A DNA stretch of 64,000 nt from Vibrio sp. 99-70-13A1 (lineage in GTDB: Bacteria > Pseudomonadota > Gammaproteobacteria > Enterobacterales > Vibrionaceae), in contig NZ_VTXD01000001.1 of the NCBI RefSeq assembly GCF_013114625.1, forward strand, positions 1 to 64,000, written 5' to 3'. Numbering within the stretch: position 1 is the stretch's first letter; the number at the start of each line of letters is the position of its first letter. The notes under the pieces were generated by a model. That model made no database searches. It had not been told where the DNA came from and saw only the letters and a program-made list of their open reading frames with translations. The translations under genes and the position numbers were made by a program. Below are positions 19,264-28,762 of this stretch, in pieces.

Positions 19264-19907
19264 TACAAGGTCTCAGTATCTAGCATTCCATGTCTAATCG
19301 CTAAATGGGTAAGCTCTACATCACCACTGATGTCTAACTTACTGAACAGTCTATAACGGTAGCTATTCACTGTTTTAGGGCTTAGATTGAGTTGTTCTGA
19401 AATGTCCGTTACCTTTTGACCTTTTGTAATCATCATCATGATTTGAAGTTCACGTTCCGACAAGTCGGCAAACGGGTTTTCAGACGCAGGAGAAAATTGG
19501 CTAAGTGCCATCTGCTGCGCTATTTCTGGTGATATGTAGCGTTGACCACTATTCACGACGCGAATCGCATTCACCATTTCATCAGGACCAGCGCCTTTGG
19601 TTAGGTAACCAGCGGCTCCAGCTTGCATCACTTTAGTTGGAAACGGATTTTCCGTATGAACAGTTAAAACAATGATTTTAACATCAGGATTGAAGCGAAG
19701 GATTTTCTTCGTTGCTTCTAAACCGCCAATACCCGGCATGTTCATATCCATCAAAATGACGTCTGTATGATTATTACGACACCATTTTACTGCATCTTCA
19801 CCGCTTTCAGCTTCCCCTGCTACGTTCATTCCACGGACGTCTTCAATAATACGTCGTATCCCTGTGCGAACCAGCTCGTGATCATCTACAAGGAAAACAT
19901 TTATCAA
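19263..19907 (-). CDS. uvrY: Response regulator UvrY/VarA (GacA family)
   Basis: NarL-type response regulator of the BarA/UvrY (VarS/VarA in vibrios) system, which drives CsrB-type small RNAs and so antagonises CsrA. The receiver domain is at residues 1-120, with acidic D8/D9, phosphoacceptor D54 in [10 protein letters not shown] and Lys in LTKGA. A LuxR-type helix-turn-helix is at ~148-205 ([15 protein letters not shown]). The 214 residues and coupling to uvrC are typical. In vibrios this regulator is called VarA. Confidence 0.93.
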   Translation of the reverse strand: MINVFLVDDHELVRTGIRRIIEDVRGMNVAGEAESGEDAVKWCRNNHTDVILMDMNMPGIGGLEATKKILRFNPDVKIIVLTVHTENPFPTKVMQAGAAGYLTKGAGPDEMVNAIRVVNSGQRYISPEIAQQMALSQFSPASENPFADLSERELQIMMMITKGQKVTDISEQLNLSPKTVNSYRYRLFSKLDISGDVELTHLAIRHGMLDTETL

Positions 19908-20313
19908 ACTTGTATCTCCACACTATTAATTGGCTCTGCAACCACCAGAGTGTTCTATTTAACTAAAACAAAAGTGGATCGCAGCATAGCTGTATATATT
20001 AACTTATTTTGTTATAAAAGCTTACTCTGAATATGTGCCCAAACGCAAACTTTAGCAAGAACTTATTTATAAATAAAAGCTCTATGAAGTAGCTTTTATG
20101 ATAAGCAACTAGTTAATCATACAAACACTAAAATTACACAAGATCATGATATTTTCAATATCAATTTATGGAGTTTCGCATCTGATACAAGCTTCCTTGA
20201 AAGATTAAAAGGTCAGATCAATCAAAACAGTTCGCCTTAGAGTCTTGCAGAACTGTGTTATCAAAAGGCGAAATGATATTATCCAGCCGTCACTCTCCCA
20301 TCAGGTTACAGCA
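19908..20313. other. Divergent promoter region uvrY / polB
   Basis: Non-coding. A 7-3-7 inverted repeat, TGATATT/AATATCA, at 20147-20163 could be an operator. No LexA-type CTGT-N8-ACAG box was found upstream of polB. Confidence 0.4.
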
Positions 20314-22677
20314 TTGAATATTCATGAAGGATTTGTACTCACCAGGCAAGCACGCGATTTCTCAGGTAAAACGCATATAGATCTCTGGCTAAGTACCCCC
20401 AATGGACCGACTCTGCTGACCATTCTCGAAGAAAAGCCAGTTTTCTTCATTGAACAAAGCGATATTGAAGACTGCCGAAAGTTAGCAGATGAAGAAAGCA
20501 TACCTCTATCTATAAAAGAGATTGGCCTATCAACCTTCGAGCAAAAACCACTTGCAGCGTGTTATTTTTCATTAAATCGCTCAGCCATAGCCTTATCTCA
20601 ACGCTTACATAATGAAGATATCATGACTTATGAGAGTGATATCCGCCTTGCTGATCGATACTTGATGGAGCGATTCATTAAAGGCAGCATTGAATTTACT
20701 GGAAAATTGGTCACAAAACCCAAGCATACCTGCTTCTCTGAAGTTCAGTGCCGTTCCGGTAGTTACTTACCTTCTTTGAGCATTGTTTCTTTAGATATTG
20801 AGTGCTCAGAAAAAGGAATACTCTATTCCGTGGGGTTAGATTGCCCAATGGATAGCCGAGTCATTATGATTGGTGACGCTCAACCATCTGAGACAATCAT
20901 TCAATGGGTTAAAGATGAGAAAGCATTATTAGAAGCCATAGTCGATTGGTTTTCTACCTTTGACCCTGACGTCATCATTGGGTGGAATGTCATTGATTTC
21001 GATTTCCAACTTCTTCACAAACGTGCGGAATGGAACAACGTAAAACTCAAAATTGGTCGAGATAACCAGCCCAGCTTTTTTAGAACATCAGCACAAAGCC
21101 AGCAAGGGTTTATTACTATTCCCGGTAGAGTGGTTTTAGATGGTATTGATACACTCAAAACAGCGACTTACCATTTTCGATCTTGGTCCTTAGAATCCGT
21201 ATCCCAAGAACTTCTTGGAGAAGGTAAAGACATTCATAATGTTCATGACCGCATGGCTGAAATTAACCGAATGTTTAAGCATGACAAACCTTCTCTTGCA
21301 AAATATAACCTGCAAGACTGTGTATTAGTAAATCGTATTTTCCAGCATACACATTTGCTCGATTTTGCCATTGAACGCACAAGGTTAACCGGTGTGGAAC
21401 TTGATCGAGTGGGAGGATCTGTCGCCTCTTTCACTAATCTGTATCTGCCGCAAATACATCGTGCTGGGTATGTTGCACCTAACCTCACACCTGAAAACTG
21501 GATTGCCAGCCCTGGCGGTTATGTGATGGATTCGATTCCAAACCTATACGATTCTGTGTTGGTTCTCGACTTTAAAAGCCTCTACCCTTCCATTATTCGC
21601 TCTTTTCTAATTGACCCAATGGGACTTATCGAAGGCTTAAAGCTTGAAGTTGGCGCAGAAGAAGACCAAGCGGTACAAGGCTTTAGAGGTGGTCAATTTC
21701 ATAGAGAAAAACATTTCCTCCCTCAAATGATCGAAGATCTTTGGGCTGCGCGCGATATCGCAAAGAAAAACAATGAGAAAGCTTTCTCTCAAGCCATAAA
21801 AATCATCATGAATTCCTTTTATGGTGTTTTAGGTTCATCAGGCTGTCGATTCTTTGATACTCGTTTAGCTTCATCTATCACTATGCGTGGGCACGAGATA
21901 ATGAAGCAAACAAAAGTACTCATAGAGGAAAAAGGCTACCAAGTCATTTACGGTGATACTGACTCCACATTTGTTTCTTTGAATGGAAACTATAGCCAGC
22001 AGCAAGCAGACCAAATTGGCGAAAGTCTTATTAGCTATATTAATGAATGGTGGACTGCACATTTAAAAACGCAGTTCAACCTGGCGTCAATTTTAGAGTT
22101 GGAATATGAAACTCATTATCGAAAGTTTCTTATGCCAACCATTCGTGGTTCTGAGACGGGTTCTAAGAAACGTTATGCCGGTTTGATTGGAGAAATTGGT
22201 GACGAACGAATCATTTTTAAAGGATTAGAAAGTGCCCGAACAGATTGGACACCTCTTGCCCAGCAGTTTCAACAACACTTATATGAGATGATTTTCCATG
22301 ACCAAGATCCTTCAGAGTATATTCGAAGCTTTGTCGATGCGACTGCCGCAGGTAAACATGACCATCTGCTCACCTACCAAAAAAGGTTGAGGCGCAAACT
22401 GCACGAATATCAAAAAAACATTCCACCTCAAGTGAGAGCAGCGCGAATGGCTGACGAGATAAACAGCCAATTGGGGCGACCACTGCAATATCAAAACAAA
22501 GGTCGAATTGAGTATTTAATAACCTTGAATGGTCCTGAACCAAAAGAGTATTTAAAACATGCTATTGATTATCAACATTACATTGATAAACAACTTAAAC
22601 CTGTGGCTGACGCAATACTTCCATTTGTCGATCTAGATTTTGAAAGACTTAGCGGTCAACAATTAGGGTTATTCTAA
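20314..22677 (+). CDS. polB: DNA polymerase II
   Basis: Family B DNA polymerase used in replication restart and lesion bypass. The 3'-5' exonuclease motifs are LDIECSEKG and IIGWNVIDFDFQLL. Polymerase motif A is DFKSLYPSII, motif B is the KIIMNSFYG region, and motif C is YGDTDSTFV. The chosen TTG at 20314 starts the protein at NIHEGFVLTRQ, aligning with the E. coli N-terminus and giving 787 residues (783 in E. coli). A longer frame from TTG at 20245 adds 23 residues with no family match. The start is therefore inferred. Confidence 0.93.
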   Translation: MNIHEGFVLTRQARDFSGKTHIDLWLSTPNGPTLLTILEEKPVFFIEQSDIEDCRKLADEESIPLSIKEIGLSTFEQKPLAACYFSLNRSAIALSQRLHNEDIMTYESDIRLADRYLMERFIKGSIEFTGKLVTKPKHTCFSEVQCRSGSYLPSLSIVSLDIECSEKGILYSVGLDCPMDSRVIMIGDAQPSETIIQWVKDEKALLEAIVDWFSTFDPDVIIGWNVIDFDFQLLHKRAEWNNVKLKIGRDNQPSFFRTSAQSQQGFITIPGRVVLDGIDTLKTATYHFRSWSLESVSQELLGEGKDIHNVHDRMAEINRMFKHDKPSLAKYNLQDCVLVNRIFQHTHLLDFAIERTRLTGVELDRVGGSVASFTNLYLPQIHRAGYVAPNLTPENWIASPGGYVMDSIPNLYDSVLVLDFKSLYPSIIRSFLIDPMGLIEGLKLEVGAEEDQAVQGFRGGQFHREKHFLPQMIEDLWAARDIAKKNNEKAFSQAIKIIMNSFYGVLGSSGCRFFDTRLASSITMRGHEIMKQTKVLIEEKGYQVIYGDTDSTFVSLNGNYSQQQADQIGESLISYINEWWTAHLKTQFNLASILELEYETHYRKFLMPTIRGSETGSKKRYAGLIGEIGDERIIFKGLESARTDWTPLAQQFQQHLYEMIFHDQDPSEYIRSFVDATAAGKHDHLLTYQKRLRRKLHEYQKNIPPQVRAARMADEINSQLGRPLQYQNKGRIEYLITLNGPEPKEYLKHAIDYQHYIDKQLKPVADAILPFVDLDFERLSGQQLGLF

Positions 22678-22691
22678 CATCAACGTCATGG

Positions 22692-22712
22692 CTAGGGTCT
22701 AGGGTCTAGGGG
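22692..22712. repeat. Three-copy 7-bp tandem repeat after polB
   Basis: CTAGGGT, CTAGGGT and CTAGGGG lie in tandem 14 bases after the polB stop codon. Confidence 0.85.
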
Positions 22713-22747
22713 TTATGATAATGCTGCAAGTCATCGCCACCAGCCCA

Positions 22748-24835
22748 CTAACTGGCGGTGGCTCTCATATGCTTACTGCTGCAATATTCTAAATACTTTT
22801 CTTTGCTAAGAGACTTACAAAAATACCAACCTTGCACCGAAACATCTGGTACCTCGGGAATGTAAGCAAGTTGTTCTTTGGTCTCTACCCCTTCCACTAC
22901 GACTTTGAGATCAAGTTGATTTGCAATTGAGAGGATACTCGAAAAAACTTTCTCTCCTTTATCATTATTCAAAGCGAGTACAAACGATCTATCGATTTTG
23001 ATGGCATCAATATTAAAGCGATTTAAGTAACTCAATGAAGAATAGCCCGTCCCAAAATCATCAATATAGATCTTTACTCCAAGGTTCTGCAGTCGATTAA
23101 AGGCAGCCGATAACTTCACTTCATCAACCAGTAATGTTTCTTCTGTGATTTCAATATGGATTTGCTTTGCTACCGGGGCAATCGAATGAACTATCTTTGT
23201 CATCACTTCTTCATCGACCAAAGATTTCGGGGTAATATTTATACTGACTGGGGTATATATACCCTTTTTGTTCCACTGATGGATATCTCTAACCACTTGT
23301 TTAAATACCCATAAATCTACATCCTTCATAAGCCCTGATTTTTCAAACCAAGGTAAAAATGAACCAGGATAAATAATATTCCCATTGTCATCTTTCGCTC
23401 TTATCAATGCTTCACAACCCACAACACTATCCGTTAAGTGCGAAATTTGTGGCTGATATTCAACGCAAAACTCTTTATTACTGATCACCTCCAAATGTTC
23501 TTCTACTTGAAGTGCATTTTTTTCCTCTTGCTGGCTTAAAAGAATCGGGTCATCAGTCAGCATTTCTGCTTCTTCTTGCCTACGCATATACGTTGTATCT
23601 AAAAATGGAAAATGAATCATTCTGTTTCCATATGAACGGTTTAGCCCTCTGACCGCAGGTAAGTAAATAATCGCCCCAAGAAAAACATTAAAGATTTGTA
23701 GGCAAACGGCAGCTAAATCTCCATCTGTTGCAATCCAAGCATTCATCAATACTGGGCTGTTAAATGGCACAGAAACGCTAGGGGAAGCCACCCACCCCGA
23801 AGAGATAGCGAATAAAGAAATACAAACATTGGTAATGGGTACAATTAAGAAAGGTAGAAATAATCTTGGATTAAAAATAATGGGTAATCCAAAAAGCAGT
23901 ATTTCATTTACGTTGATTAGCCCTATTGGAATACTAGCCAAAGCTATAACACGCAATGCCCTTTGCTTAGAGAAGATAAGTAGCGCAAGAACTAAAGACA
24001 GAGTTGATCCGCTTCCACCAATGAATACAAAAGCGCCCATGAACGACAAATTCATAGGGTAAGGACCTTCTCCCCCTGCTAGCGTTGTTGAAAAGTTAAG
24101 GTCACTTGCTTGTTGGAGAAGATCGACCAAAGGTAAAAGTGCGTAGTAACCATGAACACCAACAAACCACAAAACAGAGTTCAGGGCTGCGAATAGCACA
24201 CCAAATGAATAGGGTTCATTGGCATAATCTAATGAAACGCCAGACAACAAGTGGGTTGAAGACATTAAATCAAAAACCATACTGTTGAACCAAATCACAA
24301 TCCCACCAGTAATCAGTGCTGGTAGAAGTAAATTAAGTGATTCTTTAACTATTTTTCCGCCGCTATTGGACCGGGTTATCTTCAAACTATTAAATGTAAC
24401 GAGATAGGCAAGTAAAGGGATTGAATAAAGAGGCGTTAGGATCGCGATAATGATATTGAAGGTAAGCAGTGTATCTTCATCAGGTAAGATAACCCCAACA
24501 GAGACAAGATAAACAATGGATAGCAGTGCCATTGGTGGACGTGGAAGCTTCCACTGCATCGCCAATACATAAGATAAAGCAGCAGTCATCAAATATGGGA
24601 AAAGTGCTGCTATCGAGTCATGGAACTCGTAAAAAATGGTTATCCATTCCGTTCTCCTTCCATAGATGAACTCACCTATGCTGCCAAAGAACAAAGCAAA
24701 GGAAGACAACATCAGGCAAGGTAATAACCAAATCATGCCTTCACGTAAGGCTTGAAGGGAAGGCAATAAATGCTTAGTGACGATGCTATCTAAGCTTATT
24801 CCTGCTGAAAAAGCCTTCTTTCCAATCAGACGCAT
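22748..24835 (-). CDS. PTS EIIC-like membrane domain fused to an EAL phosphodiesterase
   Basis: 695 residues. Residues ~1-410 are a lactose/cellobiose-type PTS EIIC permease with about ten helices, including IGGSGSTLSLVLALL and the NVNEILLFGLP loop that binds sugar in EIIC proteins. No EIIB or EIIA is fused or adjacent. Residues ~445-690 are an EAL domain with all usual catalytic elements: GCEALIRA, NITPKSL, IEITEET, IDDFGTGYSSL, a lysine in IKIDRSF, and VVEGVET. It is therefore predicted to hydrolyse c-di-GMP. The EIIC part may sense a sugar or PTS state instead of transporting. It stands alone. Confidence 0.88.
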   Translation of the reverse strand: MRLIGKKAFSAGISLDSIVTKHLLPSLQALREGMIWLLPCLMLSSFALFFGSIGEFIYGRRTEWITIFYEFHDSIAALFPYLMTAALSYVLAMQWKLPRPPMALLSIVYLVSVGVILPDEDTLLTFNIIIAILTPLYSIPLLAYLVTFNSLKITRSNSGGKIVKESLNLLLPALITGGIVIWFNSMVFDLMSSTHLLSGVSLDYANEPYSFGVLFAALNSVLWFVGVHGYYALLPLVDLLQQASDLNFSTTLAGGEGPYPMNLSFMGAFVFIGGSGSTLSLVLALLIFSKQRALRVIALASIPIGLINVNEILLFGLPIIFNPRLFLPFLIVPITNVCISLFAISSGWVASPSVSVPFNSPVLMNAWIATDGDLAAVCLQIFNVFLGAIIYLPAVRGLNRSYGNRMIHFPFLDTTYMRRQEEAEMLTDDPILLSQQEEKNALQVEEHLEVISNKEFCVEYQPQISHLTDSVVGCEALIRAKDDNGNIIYPGSFLPWFEKSGLMKDVDLWVFKQVVRDIHQWNKKGIYTPVSINITPKSLVDEEVMTKIVHSIAPVAKQIHIEITEETLLVDEVKLSAAFNRLQNLGVKIYIDDFGTGYSSLSYLNRFNIDAIKIDRSFVLALNNDKGEKVFSSILSIANQLDLKVVVEGVETKEQLAYIPEVPDVSVQGWYFCKSLSKEKYLEYCSSKHMRATAS

Positions 24836-24927
24836 GCAATTCCCTTTGTTTATTAACCTTTCTAAAAGTTAGCACATAGAAAGCACTTGTCATGTCTTGT
24901 TGGTATCAGTTTCTAAAGTAAATTTAT

Positions 24928-25710
24928 TTAACCTATTCTAAATTCCGTTTTTTTATATTGATTAACAAGCCACTCACCAAACCCATCGAGAATACCAATC
25001 ACTGATCGTTTGGGAATAACTCGCCCAGAAAGTAAGATCTCAAGCCTATCCACTTCTATTTTTTTATTTGGGTGGTATTTTAAGAATTGTTGCCCGCATT
25101 CAATTGGATTCTCATACCAATTTCGATCCCGATACATAATGAGTGAATAACTCGCCCGCAACAATTTTTTCGCAATAACAACTTGAGCAAGTGCTTGCTG
25201 TTCAGGTGATGCTGAACGAGCAATTTTATTTCGGTAGACGGCTAACCAATCTTCAACATCCATATTCCAGTGCTTTGCAATTTCCCAACTGGTTTCAAAA
25301 TCTCCAAAACAATCAGACAAATCTTCACCATGAACACACACAGCGCAGTGCTTGAGCATGAAGCCCCAAGTAAAGATACTCTCAAGGTCAACGATATCTC
25401 TCACGAACGCAGTTTTTATAGAGACTTGGGTAACTTGCGGGAAGCTCTTTTGGAAACGCCATTTAATGGTATTCAATAATGTTGTTTTGTTGTCATCAAA
25501 ACTGCGGTGAGTGACGACCACAACATCAAGGTTCGACTTACCTGCTTGAGCGGTTTTTCTTGCTACGCTGCCGTAAATATACACACTATGTAAATTGGCT
25601 CCTAAGCCACCTTTTAAGAATGTGACAAGATCTTTTACAACAGGTTGAAATTCCGGCTGAAACGGCTGTTTAGGGTTGATGACAGGTAGCGGCATAGGTG
25701 CTTCAATCAA
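24928..25710 (-). CDS. Nucleotidyltransferase-fold protein, AadA-like
   Basis: 260 residues. The N-terminal half has the nucleotidyltransferase helix-turn YIYGSVARKTAQAGKSNLDV around residues 45-65. The C-terminal half is helical, as in ANT(3'')/AadA-like proteins. The canonical motif is GS-x10-D-x-D, but here the first Asp is replaced by Asn (SNLD, codon AAC), so one metal ligand is missing. Catalysis may be changed or lost, and resistance to aminoglycosides cannot be inferred. No partner toxin or antitoxin gene is adjacent. The start may be one of several nearby Met residues. Confidence 0.65.
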   Translation of the reverse strand: MIEAPMPLPVINPKQPFQPEFQPVVKDLVTFLKGGLGANLHSVYIYGSVARKTAQAGKSNLDVVVVTHRSFDDNKTTLLNTIKWRFQKSFPQVTQVSIKTAFVRDIVDLESIFTWGFMLKHCAVCVHGEDLSDCFGDFETSWEIAKHWNMDVEDWLAVYRNKIARSASPEQQALAQVVIAKKLLRASYSLIMYRDRNWYENPIECGQQFLKYHPNKKIEVDRLEILLSGRVIPKRSVIGILDGFGEWLVNQYKKTEFRIG

Positions 25711-25832
25711 TAAAATAGAGATAAATGGTAGAACTCTATGATCGCTTAGGTGACTTTATGGATCAAGCTATTCCTATTTATTGCTTCACCTTGATATAAT
25801 CAGCAGATAGACCCAATAAGGACAAACACAAA

Positions 25833-26402
25833 ATGCCTAGAGCAAGTGAAATTAAAAAAGGTTTTGCTATCAAAGTAGAAAGCAAAACAGTGATCGTTAA
25901 AGATATCGAAGTAACAACACCGGGCGGCCGCGGCGGCCAAAAGATTTACCGTTTCCGTGGTAACGATGTAGCAACGGGCGTTAAAACTGAAGTTCGCCAC
26001 AAGGCTGACGAAATCGTTGATACTATTGATGTTACCAAACGCCAAGTTGTATTTTCTTATGTTGACGGTGACGAGTACATCTTCATGGACAACGAAGATT
26101 ACACGCAATTCATCTTCAATGGTGAAAGCATCTCTGATGAACTACTATTCATCAATGAAGATACCCAAGGCATTCTTGCTGTTTTAATTGATGGGAATGC
26201 AGTAACACTGGAATTGCCATCAACAGTAGAGCTTGTGATTGAAGAAACAGACCCTTCAATTAAAGGTGCTTCTGCTTCTGCTCGTACTAAACCAGCAAAA
26301 TTATCTACTGGACTAACTGTTCAAGTACCTGAGTACATTGCAACAGGCGATAAAGTTGTAGTAAACACAACCGACCGCAAATACATGAACCGAGCAAGCT
26401 AG
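25833..26402 (+). CDS. efpL: EF-P-like translation factor EfpL (YeiP)
   Basis: 189-residue paralogue of elongation factor P that relieves ribosome stalling at proline-rich stretches. It has three beta-barrel domains. The tip loop reads TPGGRGGQKIY, with Arg where EF-P has its modified Lys, which is characteristic of the YeiP/EfpL subgroup. The C-terminal domain ends in VVVNTTDRKYMNRA. The next gene starts 7 bases downstream, so they are probably co-transcribed. Confidence 0.93.
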   Translation: MPRASEIKKGFAIKVESKTVIVKDIEVTTPGGRGGQKIYRFRGNDVATGVKTEVRHKADEIVDTIDVTKRQVVFSYVDGDEYIFMDNEDYTQFIFNGESISDELLFINEDTQGILAVLIDGNAVTLELPSTVELVIEETDPSIKGASASARTKPAKLSTGLTVQVPEYIATGDKVVVNTTDRKYMNRAS

Positions 26403-26409
26403 GAATAAC

Positions 26410-26730
26410 ATGACTGAATTATTGTCTTACGACGACGCTATTGATACTGCTTACGATATCTTTTTAGAAATGGCTCCAGATAACTTAGAACCTGCAGATG
26501 TGATTCTATTCACCGCTCAGTTTGAAGATCGCGGCGCTGCAGAACTTGTTGAAACAGGTGACGACTGGGCAGAGCATGTAGGTTTTGACGTAGACAAAGA
26601 AGTATACGCAGAAGTGCGTATCGGTCTTGTAAATGAAGATGATGACGTGCTTGATGATGTATTTGCTCGCATGCTGATCAGCCGTGATCCTGAACATAAG
26701 TTCTGTCACATGCTTTGGAAGCGTGACTGA
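26410..26730 (+). CDS. DsDNA-mimic family protein (DUF440, YciU/HI1450)
   Basis: A 106-residue, strongly acidic protein (many Asp/Glu, e.g. TELLSYDDAIDTAYDIFLEM). It matches the HI1450 family, whose structure carries a DNA-like negative surface. The gene is 7 bases after efpL with a good start context (AGGAATAACATG). The physiological partner is uncertain. Confidence 0.88.
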   Translation: MTELLSYDDAIDTAYDIFLEMAPDNLEPADVILFTAQFEDRGAAELVETGDDWAEHVGFDVDKEVYAEVRIGLVNEDDDVLDDVFARMLISRDPEHKFCHMLWKRD

Positions 26731-26841
26731 TTCATTAAAGAACATCAGCTTTTTTGGCAGAAGCACTTTTAAGAAGTGGTATTGTTTATAAATAATCCTA
26801 CTTTAATAAACGAATACTGCTTCAATAAGCGACTTCGACCT

Positions 26842-26877
26842 CAAACACTAACCTTGGTATCACTAGGTTAGTGTTTG
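26842..26877 (+). terminator. Stem-loop after the DUF440 gene
   Basis: A 12-bp inverted repeat CAAACACTAACC/GGTTAGTGTTTG with a 12-base loop. The following T run is short, so termination may be inefficient. Confidence 0.55.
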
Positions 26878-26923
26878 CTTACACCAATTCCGTTACTTAT
26901 TCACTCTAGTTCCCCACTCTATT

Positions 26924-27415
26924 ATGACTAAAGCAAAAACAGATACATTATCTAAAGGCTATGCCTGTGTAGGGCTCGTCAATCCAAAAACACCTGAAAA
27001 TGTTGGTTCCGTTATGAGAGCTGCAGGCTGTTATGGTGCGAACTCTGTCTTCTACACGGGTACTCGTTACGACCACGCTAGGCAGTTTCATACCGACACT
27101 AAAGAAAAGCACTTAGAGCTTCCTTTGATTGGAGTCGATGATCTTAAAAGCATCATTCCTGTAGGCTGTGTGCCCATTGCTGTGGATCTAATCGAAGGTG
27201 CGAAGCCTTTACCTGATTACAAGCATCCGCCTCGAGCCTTCTATATTTTCGGTCCAGAGGATGGGACTCTAAAAAAAGAAATTACCGATTTTTGCCAAGA
27301 AACCATTTACGTTCCAACAAATGGTTGCATGAATTTAGCAGCAGCTGTGAATGTCATTCTGTATGACCGCATGGCGAAAGGTGACAACTTTTCAAACCAT
27401 ATCAAAGTGACTTAA
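26924..27415 (+). CDS. SPOUT-class RNA methyltransferase (TrmH family)
   Basis: 163-residue enzyme with the SpoU/TrmH knotted fold. Motif 1 is LVNPKTPENVGSVMRAAGC, motif 2 is FYIFGPEDGTLKKEI, and motif 3 is VPTNGCMNLAAAVNVILYD, which is the AdoMet-binding knot. It probably makes a 2'-O-methyl ribose mark on tRNA or rRNA; the target cannot be read from sequence. It lacks the extra N-terminal domain of RlmB. It is monocistronic and convergent with rluB. Confidence 0.85.
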   Translation: MTKAKTDTLSKGYACVGLVNPKTPENVGSVMRAAGCYGANSVFYTGTRYDHARQFHTDTKEKHLELPLIGVDDLKSIIPVGCVPIAVDLIEGAKPLPDYKHPPRAFYIFGPEDGTLKKEITDFCQETIYVPTNGCMNLAAAVNVILYDRMAKGDNFSNHIKVT

Positions 27416-27465
27416 TCCTGCAGAAGTGCTGCATACCGTGATAAATAAAAACTAGATAGGCATAA

Positions 27466-27491
27466 AAAAACCTGCTCAACGGCAGGTTTTT
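27466..27491. terminator. Bidirectional terminator, methyltransferase / rluB
   Basis: AAAAACCTGC/GCAGGTTTTT with a 6-base loop, with A and T runs on both sides, lies between convergent genes. Confidence 0.9.
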
Positions 27492-27504
27492 AAATTCTTA
27501 TCTA

Positions 27505-27582
27505 TAAGTCACTTGTGCAATAGAGTTACTGCGTAGCTAAGCTACTTGAAAGTAAGCTATTTGCAAATAAGCTACTTGCGAG
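27505..27582. repeat. 15-bp tandem repeat overlapping the rluB stop
   Basis: Three clear 15-bp units lie at 27538-27552, 27553-27567 and 27568-27582 (consensus TAAGCTACTTGCAAG), with decayed copies to the left. The unit nearest rluB contains its stop codon and last codons, so the array looks like duplication of the gene's 3' end. Confidence 0.85.
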
Positions 27583-28603
27583 TTCTTGGCTGAGCTGGTT
27601 TCGCTGGGCGACCATTATTCAGCTTAGGCTTGCTTCTGTTTGCTTGAGGCTTACCTTTATTAGCTTGTGGTGCTGAACCAGAATCTGGCGTAGTTGTGCC
27701 ACGTGTTGCTGGCTTCTTACGCTTAGTTTGATTACTACGACCTTTCGGTGCATTCGCTCGCTCTTCGTGGCGCTTAACTGCGCGACGAATTTTTTGGCTA
27801 CGAGAGCGCTCACGCTTACGAGACGTATTTGATGGGTCAAGATCCAACAGTGTCTCTTTTTCTGGCTGAAGCTCTACAAGCTCACGTAAGTAGTTTACTT
27901 CTGTAAGGTCCAGCTCTTTCCAACCGCCACGAGGCAATTTCTTGTCTAAGTAAATATCACCGTAACGAACACGCTTCAAACGGCTTACTGTCGTTTCTTG
28001 TGATTCCCAAAGACGACGAACTTCACGGTTACGACCTTCGTTAATCGCTACGTAGAAAGTGTGGTTCATACCTTCACCACCCGCGTACACAACATCTTCA
28101 AAACGAGCCATGCCGTCTTCTAGTTTTACACCACGAGTAACGTTTTTAACTTTCTGTTCGTTCACTTCACCAAATACACGAACCAAATATTCACGCTCAA
28201 CTTGGCGGCTTGGGTGCATTAGACGGTTAGCAAGTTCGCCATCCGTTGTGAATAGAAGTAGACCTGAAGTGTTCGCATCAAGACGACCAACCGAGATCCA
28301 ACGAGAACCTTTAATTTTAGGTAGGCGATCAAATACAGTTCGGCGACCTTCTGGGTCATGGCGGGTACAAAGCTCACCTTCTGGTTTGTAGTAAGCAAGT
28401 ACACGGCAAACCACTTCTTCAGAAGCTTTACCAGTAATAGTGTGACCATCGATACGGATCACTGAGTTCTCGTCTTCTAGACGCTCACCCAGTTTCGCAA
28501 CTTGACCGTTAACACTTACACGACCAGATTTGATTAAACCTTCTAGCTCACGACGAGAGCCGTGACCAGCTCGCGCTAAAACCTTCTGTAATTTTTCGCT
28601 CAT
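27572..28603 (-). CDS. rluB: 23S rRNA pseudouridine(2605) synthase RluB
   Basis: 343 residues. The S4 RNA-binding domain is at 1-50 ([19 protein letters not shown]), followed by the RsuA-type catalytic domain with D109 in [14 protein letters not shown]. The KL-R-Y..E-L signature appears as [14 protein letters not shown] ~90-residue basic, low-complexity tail (Lys, Arg, Pro, Asn, Gln) follows, as in other vibrio and enterobacterial RluB proteins. The stop codon lies inside the 15-bp repeat array. Confidence 0.93.
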   Translation of the reverse strand: MSEKLQKVLARAGHGSRRELEGLIKSGRVSVNGQVAKLGERLEDENSVIRIDGHTITGKASEEVVCRVLAYYKPEGELCTRHDPEGRRTVFDRLPKIKGSRWISVGRLDANTSGLLLFTTDGELANRLMHPSRQVEREYLVRVFGEVNEQKVKNVTRGVKLEDGMARFEDVVYAGGEGMNHTFYVAINEGRNREVRRLWESQETTVSRLKRVRYGDIYLDKKLPRGGWKELDLTEVNYLRELVELQPEKETLLDLDPSNTSRKRERSRSQKIRRAVKRHEERANAPKGRSNQTKRKKPATRGTTTPDSGSAPQANKGKPQANRSKPKLNNGRPAKPAQPRTRK

Positions 28604-28762
28604 TTACTCTTTTCTACCTAATTGTCGTCTTCACAGACGTCGAATGAATTTTTCGCGACCAAATCGCGGTCGCGTATTATCGCAAATAACCTAAAAGAAA
28701 GCACTCGTTATTTACTCTAGCTGATTTGCTATTTCATTACAGATTGTTAATCAGTCACGCTA

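Noticed and set aside
20200..20320. LexA (SOS) box before polB
   Set aside because: No CTGT-N8-ACAG or close variant at a promoter position, although polB is SOS-controlled in E. coli.
24928..25710. Aminoglycoside resistance gene
   Set aside because: Only the fold-level motif matches, and one catalytic Asp is replaced; the context is chromosomal with no mobile element.
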